From: a virus
Strand: one strand, 5' to 3'
Length of the DNA stretch: 28,087 nt
Virus record (IMG/VR): IMGVR_UViG_3300010155_000063
Location: 1-28,087 of that record
Shown here: positions 7,642-14,617 of the stretch, in pieces
Layout of the letters: each line of letters opens with the position of its first letter
Position numbering within the stretch: position 1 is the first letter of the stretch
Program-made: the position numbers and the translations under genes
Notes under the pieces: model-generated
What the model saw: the letters and a program-made list of their open reading frames with translations, nothing else
Told to the model about the DNA's origin: nothing
The model's database searches: none

Positions 7642-9062
7642 TATTTTAACTCGTAATTTACTAAACCCTGTTTTGCAGTAAAATCCATAGCGCCTGACAT
7701 GGATCCTAATATTTTTAATGTAGCAGATTTAGGAGAAACCATTTTTATATCAATAATACCTTTTCTCCATTTAGTTTTATTTAAATTTGCTTGATAAAAA
7801 TCTTTACCACCAATTATTTCGTGAACATATTTTCTTGATAACCGATCATTATTTAACATACTTGCTACAGAATAATTAAAAAAAGAAGTAATTGTAAAAG
7901 GATAATTATTTCTTATTGTTTCTGTAACTTGTTCTCTTCCATCAAAAGTTTTTCTCTTTATAAAATAATCTTCTATTGCTCCTATTACTTCATCAAGTTC
8001 TTCATTTTCTTTTGGTGAAAGACTCTGATTCATTGCAACCTTTCGAATACTCTCATAAACAGAATGATTTGAATTTTTTACAATTGATTTTTTTATTTTT
8101 AATACTGCTCTTAATCCAACTTCAAATGTTATATTTTTTGAATATTTAAATCTATTCGCTCCTACTTGTTGTGTTGTATATCCCATATTAGATGCGATTT
8201 CACACATTTTTTTAAAAAAACAATCTCTATAATCAGTATAATATTTCATACCATAAGGAAGAACATTCGACATAAATGATGCGGCGGCGCCTTTATCATA
8301 TTTACTTGATACACTAACGGTAGTCGTATCAAATATCAAACTACTATCAACAAGTTTAAATGCAGGATCAGTTGGAATACTAAAAGATTGTAAATTAATA
8401 CCAAACATATCAGAAGGAGTACAAGTGTCTGATAACTGCTTTTTAAATGCTAATATTCCTATTAAAATTTCACCAAAATATACACCAAGCTCATCAACAT
8501 GACTATCATCAATACCCTTCAAATCAATTTCAGATAAATCATCTTTATCTAAATATGTTTTTATTTTTTCTACAAGATAATCATTATTATGAATTTTATT
8601 ATCTAATCCCCAAATAACGCTTTTTTTTAAATTTTCATAAGTCTTAAACAATTTTACTGGAACATCTTTTTTAGAAAGAACGGTTATTTTTTCATCATTA
8701 CCTTTTTCTGTAAAATCTTCCGCTAATATTTGTAATTTCTTTGGTCTCTCTGTACCAAGATCATCTGTTGGTTTTCTTATTTTTGAAATTAATACATATC
8801 CTTTTTTTCTCTGATATTCAATATTAGCATACTTTTTACTTTCAAATTCTTTATATTTCTCTGAAAGTAATTTTATTTCTGTTCTTGGATGAATAGTAAC
8901 ATTCATGCTTTCTAATGCATTAACATTTTCTTGGAACATTTCCGCAACCTGACCATTCTCTATTCTCAGCTTCAAGTTTTTCCAGTCAGAATTTTCTGTA
9001 ACATATCGTGTGAAAACAACCTGTCCTGGATTTCTTCTGTCGATTTGTCCTAAATGTGCCAC
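7641..9062 (-). CDS. Unrecognised protein between the two terminase genes
   Basis: I do not recognise this 473-residue protein. It sits between gp16 and gp17, which are adjacent in T4, and overlaps both: its GTG start shares a base with the gp16 TAG (TAGTG) and its TAA shares a base with the gp17 ATG (TAATG). This suggests co-translation with the packaging genes. It is soluble-looking, with no signal peptide or membrane segment. The first 150 residues are Lys/Glu-rich. A middle core has GEILIGILAF (197-206), DSSLIFDTTTVSVSSK (239-254) and KGAAASF, and the C-terminal part ends with a strand-rich segment. The order of acidic residues, strands and a (S)xK at 252-254 faintly recalls PD-(D/E)xK nuclease cores, but the usual acidic residue is replaced, so this is only a guess. 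Confidence 0.85.
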   Translation of the reverse strand: MAHLGQIDRRNPGQVVFTRYVTENSDWKNLKLRIENGQVAEMFQENVNALESMNVTIHPRTEIKLLSEKYKEFESKKYANIEYQRKKGYVLISKIRKPTDDLGTERPKKLQILAEDFTEKGNDEKITVLSKKDVPVKLFKTYENLKKSVIWGLDNKIHNNDYLVEKIKTYLDKDDLSEIDLKGIDDSHVDELGVYFGEILIGILAFKKQLSDTCTPSDMFGINLQSFSIPTDPAFKLVDSSLIFDTTTVSVSSKYDKGAAASFMSNVLPYGMKYYTDYRDCFFKKMCEIASNMGYTTQQVGANRFKYSKNITFEVGLRAVLKIKKSIVKNSNHSVYESIRKVAMNQSLSPKENEELDEVIGAIEDYFIKRKTFDGREQVTETIRNNYPFTITSFFNYSVASMLNNDRLSRKYVHEIIGGKDFYQANLNKTKWRKGIIDIKMVSPKSATLKILGSMSGAMDFTAKQGLVNYELK

Positions 9063-9466
9063 TATTCTTTTTTATCTTTTAACATTTTTTGGAGTTCTGC
9101 AGTACTACCAACAAATAATGCATTTGTTACTGAACTGGGTCCTGTACTGTTTTCTTGATTGATATCTTTTACTTGTTTATGGACATTTATTAAATTTTGA
9201 TTTTGTTCACCAACAGTTTTAATTAATTGTCCAACAACTTCAAACATTCTAGCATTACCACTATCTCTTGCATCTTGTAATAAATCTTCAATAGCATCAT
9301 GTCCCCTTTCAATAATATTGTATATATTTTCACGAACATACTTATAATCAGTATTTAAATCATCTGGATTAGATGCAACAACTTTTCTTTCAATAGGTTT
9401 TTTAACAATAGAGCCAGATGGCATTTCTAATATTTCATTTAATTTATCTTCAAAATCTTTTACCAT
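9062..9466 (-). CDS. gp16: Terminase small subunit gp16
   Basis: The 134-residue product matches the T4-like small terminase, which forms a ring, recognises viral DNA and stimulates the gp17 ATPase. T4 gp16 is 164 residues. The central helical hairpin is clear: YVRENIYNIIERGHDAIEDLL followed by a helix with ARMFEVVGQLIKTVGEQNQNL, the usual oligomerisation core. The C-terminal tail is short and Lys-rich. The ATG at 9466 is preceded by GTGAGA and lies 8 bases after the gp15 stop. Its TAG overlaps the GTG of the next gene. Its position between gp15 and gp17 supports the call. Confidence 0.9.
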   Translation of the reverse strand: MVKDFEDKLNEILEMPSGSIVKKPIERKVVASNPDDLNTDYKYVRENIYNIIERGHDAIEDLLQDARDSGNARMFEVVGQLIKTVGEQNQNLINVHKQVKDINQENSTGPSSVTNALFVGSTAELQKMLKDKKE

Positions 9467-9474
9467 AATCTATC

Positions 9475-10413
9475 TCACTCATATGTGCCAGTTGATTCAT
9501 CATAACGTACTGGTGGACTATAAACTGTTATTGTGGTGTTTGCATCAAAATCGTCTCCTGGAGTAATATATGTGTTTGCTCCTCCCTCAGGAACAATTGT
9601 AATTTTACTGATTATATTATCCTGACCGAGTTCAGTTGTACTATTCTCAGTTAAAAGAAGACTACCTGTTTCCAACAGAAATTGATCTTGTGAAAAAGGA
9701 TTAGAAGTTTCTAACAATAATTGATACATTTCATCACTTGCATCGACCCCGACCCCAGAGACTTCTTTAAATGCTACTTCAATTGTTTTAATAATTGATT
9801 GACCAGATTTAATATCAGGATATATAAATCCTTTCATCATAAAAGATATTGTCCAAATAATTGTTCTTCTAGCAGAAAACTCTCCTTCATAAGAATCTTC
9901 ACTTGTCGCACTTTGAATAACAATTGGAATATCTATTGAGATACCCATATCTGTTATAATATTAACAGTTACATTAAATTCTGGAGTAAAAAACGGAAGA
10001 ATTTGTTCTAATATTTGAGTACCATCTTCAGCATTTTCCACAAAAGCGTATAAAGAAAAATCAAAAATATATGGAGAAGGATTAAACATCTTCTTAACAT
10101 TACGATTTCCATTTATCGTTTCTTTATGTGTCAATGAACCTACTGTATTTAATTTTCTAACAGGATCATAAGCAATACCAGTCATTTCAAATCCCATTCT
10201 AGGAAGTTGAATAGCAACTTGTCTATCTAAACTAGCATCTTGATTTATTCTTGTAAGAAATTTTTGCTTTGGCCCATAAGCTATTGGTACTTTTTGTCGA
10301 GATAAAACATTACCGCCCGAGTCCTTTTTTTCAATATTAATATCATTAAATAGCGTACCAAACAACGCAACGTATTTTCTTATTGTTTGATGATAAAAAG
10401 TTTGTCCTAACAT
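9475..10413 (-). CDS. gp15: Tail completion and sheath stabiliser gp15
   Basis: gp15 caps the finished T4 tail as a hexamer, holding the last sheath ring and joining the neck. Family-like features are FYHQTIRKYVALFGTLFNDI at the N-terminus, the VPIAYGPKQKFLTR segment, LPRMGFEMTGIAYDP and the FFTPEFNVTVN strand. It has 312 residues, against about 272 in T4. The extra length is mostly at the C-terminus, where a short FLLETGSLLLTE element resembles the LLLE-type elements of gp7. The ATG at 10413 has a GGAG site. A weak ACTAAATA (6 of 8 to the late consensus) lies 25 bases upstream at 10438-10445 on the minus strand, facing away from the plus-strand gene at 10461. Confidence 0.93.
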   Translation of the reverse strand: MLGQTFYHQTIRKYVALFGTLFNDINIEKKDSGGNVLSRQKVPIAYGPKQKFLTRINQDASLDRQVAIQLPRMGFEMTGIAYDPVRKLNTVGSLTHKETINGNRNVKKMFNPSPYIFDFSLYAFVENAEDGTQILEQILPFFTPEFNVTVNIITDMGISIDIPIVIQSATSEDSYEGEFSARRTIIWTISFMMKGFIYPDIKSGQSIIKTIEVAFKEVSGVGVDASDEMYQLLLETSNPFSQDQFLLETGSLLLTENSTTELGQDNIISKITIVPEGGANTYITPGDDFDANTTITVYSPPVRYDESTGTYE

Positions 10414-10447
10414 AATACTCCATAAAGATTGTAATATTATTTAGTTG

Positions 10448-10455
10448 TATAAATA
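10448..10455 (+). promoter_or_regulatory. T4-type late promoter, leaderless geometry
   Basis: A perfect TATAAATA, five bases, then the ATG at 10461. This is the same geometry as at the HNH gene. No Shine-Dalgarno sequence is visible and no other start codon lies between the box and the ATG. Confidence 0.6.
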
Positions 10456-10460
10456 GTCTT

Positions 10461-10811
10461 ATGGCACTATCAATAAAAACTCAAGGCGAAAATTTAACAA
10501 TGCATCAAGGCAGTAACTTTGAAAAAGTTTTTACTGCTAAAGATGCAAATAATTCAAATGTGACCATAAGTACTGGTACTTGTGCTTCTTCAATGAAGAA
10601 AAATCATGCAACTACCAATGCTTCTTGGATACTAACGTTTACAGCGGCAGTATCTGGTAGTAATGTAACCATAACCGCTAATGCTACTCAAACAGCAAAT
10701 ATGTCTTCAGGATTATATGTTTATGATGTTGAATACACCCAAGCGGATGCTGTAACAAAAGAAAGGGTAGTTGAGGGAATGATTACAATTCTTCCAGAAT
10801 CTACAACTTAA
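10461..10811 (+). CDS. Small beta-rich phage protein, function unknown
   Basis: The 116-residue product has alternating polar/hydrophobic segments typical of a small beta sandwich, with no signal peptide and no helices of note. The stretch SGLYVYDVEYTQAD followed by VVEGMITILPEST resembles a C-terminal pattern of many small phage virion-associated proteins (Tyr-Asp-Val-Glu, then a Glu-Gly strand and a Pro-Glu-x-Thr ending). A role as a decoration or baseplate-associated protein is a guess. It is on the strand opposite the surrounding late genes, diverges from gp15, and its TAA overlaps the gp14 TAA by three bases (shared TTAA). Alternative starts are poor: the next Met is residue 14. Confidence 0.8.
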   Translation: MALSIKTQGENLTMHQGSNFEKVFTAKDANNSNVTISTGTCASSMKKNHATTNASWILTFTAAVSGSNVTITANATQTANMSSGLYVYDVEYTQADAVTKERVVEGMITILPESTT

Positions 10812-11668
10812 AAATTGCTTTCACTAAATGGATTGCCTTCAGAGAAATCAATAATAGAATCTGCTTCGGTTTCAATAGTTACATTATTTGCAGTTGTATC
10901 ATTAACAAATTCCTGTGTATTGGGTGTAGTACCAACTGTATAATAAGCACCACTTGTATTTCCAACTACATTTTGACTTAACGTAAAAGTTCCCATCAAA
11001 TCTGTTAATTTCAATACTCTATCAGTAGAATTCCAAGATATTACTCTTCCTTTTGTATTAGCAGAACTTTCAGTACTACCAACATATACATATTCATCTT
11101 CTACATAATTTCCTGAACCTCCTGAATCAAGAGTTACTTCTATTGAATAAGCATATTTATCTTCTATATCATCTATGTCTTCAATACCAGTATCAATTCT
11201 TTGATCATCATACTGAAACAATTCACATGTTAAATCAAATATAGGCAATTTACCAAATTGATAAAACATTGATTCGTGTTCAACAAATCTAATTTCATAA
11301 AGTTTTTTGTTTAATGGGAGAAATATTATATCGCCTTCTTTTGGTCTATCATAACCAGTATCTAAATTTTCCCATCTTCTTCTCGCCACAGAAAAGATAA
11401 CCTGATCTCTAATTTCTAATCCAAATCTTGAAATAAAATCACCTTCTCCTTCAAAACCATCAACTGATTTAACATACATTTCTATTAAATGGGATTGATT
11501 AAATTGTGAAATAGTATCTTCTCCATAAAGAAGATCCTCATTCACATATTGTCTTGGAAGGTAATAGTTATCTATGCCAAAATTTTTTATCGATTCTATA
11601 ATTAAATCTTGATGTAAATTTTGTTCTGAGGCATTTTGTAAGTGATTAAAATAAGAGTTTGTAGGCAT
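10808..11668 (-). CDS. gp14: Neck protein gp14
   Basis: gp14 forms, with gp13, the neck that seals the packaged head and accepts the tail. Family-like features are YLPRQYVNEDLLYGED near 37-51, the IEMYVKSVDGFEGEGDF segment, RFGLEIRDQVIFSVARRRW at 81-99 and the closing DSIIDFSEGNPFSE. It has 286 residues, against 256 in T4. The extra part is a beta module at about residues 185-245 (10934-11116), of the GTFTLSQNVVGNTSGA type also present in gp13, gp8 and gp7. The ATG overlaps the gp13 TAA (TAATG), with an AGGA just upstream inside gp13, so coupling is likely. Confidence 0.93.
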   Translation of the reverse strand: MPTNSYFNHLQNASEQNLHQDLIIESIKNFGIDNYYLPRQYVNEDLLYGEDTISQFNQSHLIEMYVKSVDGFEGEGDFISRFGLEIRDQVIFSVARRRWENLDTGYDRPKEGDIIFLPLNKKLYEIRFVEHESMFYQFGKLPIFDLTCELFQYDDQRIDTGIEDIDDIEDKYAYSIEVTLDSGGSGNYVEDEYVYVGSTESSANTKGRVISWNSTDRVLKLTDLMGTFTLSQNVVGNTSGAYYTVGTTPNTQEFVNDTTANNVTIETEADSIIDFSEGNPFSESNF

Positions 11669-12678
11669 TATCCTGGACCAACCATAAAGTCTACTGGTAA
11701 TTCATATTTAAGAGATGCTTGTTCTTCTGTTTCTCTTAATTCTTGTATTGCTTCTTCAAACATCGTTCTTCCATTTAGTGTCGTTCCTCCTGGAAGTTGA
11801 ACTCCTTCATATTTTATTAAATTAGCCCCCCATTGTCTTTTAATCAATGCGGTTGTATATTTCTTTAAAAACATATCATTATATACATCTGTAAATGTTG
11901 CTGGATCAATTATTCTATATGCTTCTGCTATAAGATATTCATCAACTTCAAGATCATCATTTCCCCAATCTATATCTAAATATAATCGATTTTGATGTCT
12001 ATTAAATCGTAGGGGTTTTTTTCCTACAAACATATCATTCAACAATTGTAAATGTTGCATTGACATCTTATAATTTATTATAGAAGTTGCAGTAAGATAC
12101 GGCATTTCATTTAAATGAAATTGATATCTAAATGAAAACAAATCACTTGATGTTTGTCCCCCACCCGTATCTTGTATATCAAAAATACCCGTCACACCAA
12201 TTATAGAATCATTTAATGTAATATAATGATTATCTACATCTCCAAAAGTAACCAATGATGCATCGGTGTCGGCTACTGCAGTAGATCCACTTGTACTTCC
12301 AGTTATTGTTTCACCATTTGAAAAACTAGATGTTACATCATTATTTGAAATATCATCTGTGTCTTTATGATTTTTAAATGTAATAACTGAAGTATTTGAA
12401 GAAACTACTTTTGCGGTTGCATTTGATGTTCCACCAGTTATTTTCTCGCCTACTGTAAAGGCACCTGTATTTGAAGCAATTTTAACAGTCGAACCCGTAA
12501 TTCGATGTACATTATACATTCTTTCAACACCATCAAAATGATATTCTTGAAAAAATTGCAAGCCTTCATCTATTCGATCTTCCAGTTGATCATCTTCTAC
12601 ATTTATTTCAATAACTGGTTTTCCTAAATTTCTAAGGCAATATTGTTTTAATTCTTCTCTTGTGCTAGGTTTTGCCAT
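11668..12678 (-). CDS. gp13: Neck protein gp13
   Basis: This is the head-completion and neck partner of gp14. The N-terminus is diagnostic: STREELKQYCLRNLGKPVIE, then a DDQLEDRIDEGLQFFQEYHFDG helix. The second half continues with the family's core (INYKMSMQHLQLLNDMFVGK, RQWGANLIKYEGVQLPGG). It has 336 residues, against 309 in T4. Two tandem beta modules occupy residues about 61-145 (12244-12498), with AFTVGEKITGGTSNATA and SFSNGETITGSTSGSTA as their cores, inserted into what should be a continuous neck domain. The ATG at 12678 follows an AAGGA site 6 bases after the preceding gene. Confidence 0.94.
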   Translation of the reverse strand: MAKPSTREELKQYCLRNLGKPVIEINVEDDQLEDRIDEGLQFFQEYHFDGVERMYNVHRITGSTVKIASNTGAFTVGEKITGGTSNATAKVVSSNTSVITFKNHKDTDDISNNDVTSSFSNGETITGSTSGSTAVADTDASLVTFGDVDNHYITLNDSIIGVTGIFDIQDTGGGQTSSDLFSFRYQFHLNEMPYLTATSIINYKMSMQHLQLLNDMFVGKKPLRFNRHQNRLYLDIDWGNDDLEVDEYLIAEAYRIIDPATFTDVYNDMFLKKYTTALIKRQWGANLIKYEGVQLPGGTTLNGRTMFEEAIQELRETEEQASLKYELPVDFMVGPG

Positions 12679-12684
12679 TTTTCC

Positions 12685-14400
12685 TTACGTTGTATTTACA
12701 ACTGTTCCACCCGAATCTCTCACGGGTAATCTAGCATTAACTGTATCTGTTCCGTTATTCGACAATATAGGACCCGTACAATAGATAGATCCATTTGCAT
12801 AGGTGTTAAAAATATCAGCGGAATTATTTGCTACATGCAGAATTTTTGTTCCACCTGTACTAGTTGCTCCATGTACATATAAAGTTGCGCCAGTCGAGGA
12901 AGTATCGGCTGATTTAAAAATAATCAATGATGTAGAATGAGCATTAGATGATTCTACATTCATTGCTGTTCTTACTGAATTTTGTAGAAGCTGAATTCCT
13001 TCTCCACCGTCTGTAGTAATTCTTAATCCTAACGATCCAGAAGCACCTGTTGTATTTTGTACTATATCAAGAATTGCTCTAGCATTTGTTGAACTATTAT
13101 TATCTGTAAGATGTATTAAAGAACCATTAGCGGCGGTAGAATCACCAGTGCCATTTGCGCTTCTTCCTATTGAAATTACATGACCAGTCGTGAACGAATT
13201 AGCCGTAATATTAATAACATTTCCTGATGTTTGCTTTGCTTCAATGTTGATTCCTACTTGATCATCAGCATTTGTGTCTAAAAAAATTCCTGCTGTGGCA
13301 TCAGTTGAACCAACATTTACATGTAATTTACCTTTTTGCGTTCCAACTGTATCTCCACCCACAATTTGCATATAACCACCGTATTCATTTCCAAATACAG
13401 CCGTATTAGCGGCTTCAGTAACAATATGTAAAGAATCTGTATCATGATTATATACAAAACCTCCAACATCAACATCTGCAGAATCACCAAACGCAATATG
13501 TGCATTAGATGTATTAGAAGATAAAAGGGTCATTCCTACATTATCCGTATTTTCTAATATTAATTCATCACTAACCACTCCAACCGCAGTAGCAGAAGAT
13601 CCTGAATTTGCAAAAGCCGATCTTATATGTAATCTTCCTTTAGATGAAGTTGGAGCAGTTGGAGATGATGTATATTCTGGAAAATTACCAATAGCTACAT
13701 TAGAAGTGCCCACATCTGAACCAAAAATAGCACCAACATTAGCTACTAAAGCCGATGAAGCATTAACCGAAATATTTGCAGAATGTGTAAATCCGCCGAT
13801 TGTATATGTATTATTAAATGTTCCATTGCCAAATGTTGCTCCAGTAAGAATATGATCACCAGCAGTTATTGAAATAACTTTACTAGAATCAGTAATATTA
13901 ACATTTACATCATTAAGTGTTCCAGTTGAGACTGTAACTTGCGAAACAGTTCCTAAATCAGAAACCGTTGCTCCGTTTAAATTAATTGTAGATGCTCCAT
14001 TTGCACTTAGATTTTTACCATTTAAATTAATTTCTACTTCATTAATTTGACATCTTTCAATCTTACTATCAGGACTAGCACCAGTTACAGTTGCTCCAAC
14101 AGTTTCAACTAATGCAAATTTTTCTACTGTTCCTAAATCTGTAGTGGTTGCTCCAGTAAAATCTACAGTACCACCCGAAAATAATAATTTAGAACCAGTT
14201 ACATTTGCACCCGTAACAACATTTGATGTTATCGTATTGATTGAAAGTCCACCTACAGAATTTGAAGAAAGTAAAGCAGTTGATGGATCATAATCTGACT
14301 GTTCATTCAATACTGTGATAATTTGATTTGTTTTTGAACGCCATTGTTCAAATGTATTAGTTAATTCTACACTAGTAATACTACTGTCAGATATTGCCAT
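12685..14400 (-). CDS. Tail-fibre-like structural protein
   Basis: The 571-residue product is rich in Asn, Thr, Ser, Gly and Val in short beta strands, as in phage fibre shafts. A short N-terminal helix (ELTNTFEQWRSKTNQIITVL, 12-31) looks like a virion-attachment segment. Residues about 300-350 (DELILENTDNVGMTLLSSN, then IAFGDSADVDVGGFVYNHD) match a repeat type common in phage fibres that often precedes an S74 chaperone, but no such peptidase domain follows; the C-terminus ends in a short PVRDSGGTVVNTT. It lies directly before gp13, where T4 has gp12 and the whisker protein wac, with no visible similarity to either. The ATG overlaps the 3' end of the preceding gene and has an AAGGAC site. The exact role (short fibre, whisker or baseplate fibre) is unknown. 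Confidence 0.75.
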   Translation of the reverse strand: MAISDSSITSVELTNTFEQWRSKTNQIITVLNEQSDYDPSTALLSSNSVGGLSINTITSNVVTGANVTGSKLLFSGGTVDFTGATTTDLGTVEKFALVETVGATVTGASPDSKIERCQINEVEINLNGKNLSANGASTINLNGATVSDLGTVSQVTVSTGTLNDVNVNITDSSKVISITAGDHILTGATFGNGTFNNTYTIGGFTHSANISVNASSALVANVGAIFGSDVGTSNVAIGNFPEYTSSPTAPTSSKGRLHIRSAFANSGSSATAVGVVSDELILENTDNVGMTLLSSNTSNAHIAFGDSADVDVGGFVYNHDTDSLHIVTEAANTAVFGNEYGGYMQIVGGDTVGTQKGKLHVNVGSTDATAGIFLDTNADDQVGINIEAKQTSGNVINITANSFTTGHVISIGRSANGTGDSTAANGSLIHLTDNNSSTNARAILDIVQNTTGASGSLGLRITTDGGEGIQLLQNSVRTAMNVESSNAHSTSLIIFKSADTSSTGATLYVHGATSTGGTKILHVANNSADIFNTYANGSIYCTGPILSNNGTDTVNARLPVRDSGGTVVNTT

Positions 14401-14617
14401 CTTTGTCCTTACTTAACAATTCTAAAATTTTATTAACCTTATCATTAATAATGTTAACTTCTTCTTTTAATGTATTTATTTCGTTTTCATTAATTTTCAT
14501 CACATTTGTTTGTGTTATTTTTTGTCTGTGTTTCAACAAAGCCTGTTGATCAGTTGCAATAATAGCATTAGAAAACACATCTCTATGATATTTTGGATCA
14601 TCCGTTTTTAATATCAA
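14387..14617 (-). CDS. Small coiled-coil protein, conserved in marine T4-like phages
   Basis: The 76-residue product starts with KTDDPKYHRDVFSNAI, a motif I recall from short proteins encoded in the structural blocks of marine T4-like phages. From about residue 40 it is a heptad-patterned coiled coil (NEINTLKEEVNIINDKVNKI), suggesting oligomerisation, possibly as an adaptor for the fibre protein encoded next. It starts with TTG: a TGA lies in frame four codons upstream and the next Met is residue 40. GAAGG sits six bases before the TTG. The start overlaps the stop of the 2296-residue gene and the end overlaps the start of the fibre gene, so the three are probably co-translated. Confidence 0.8.
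   Translation of the reverse strand: MILKTDDPKYHRDVFSNAIIATDQQALLKHRQKITQTNVMKINENEINTLKEEVNIINDKVNKILELLSKDKDGNI

Noticed and set aside
13317-13505. Minus-strand 62-codon frame inside the fibre-like gene
   Set aside because: It is an out-of-frame shadow rich in Leu and Ile, with no independent start signal.
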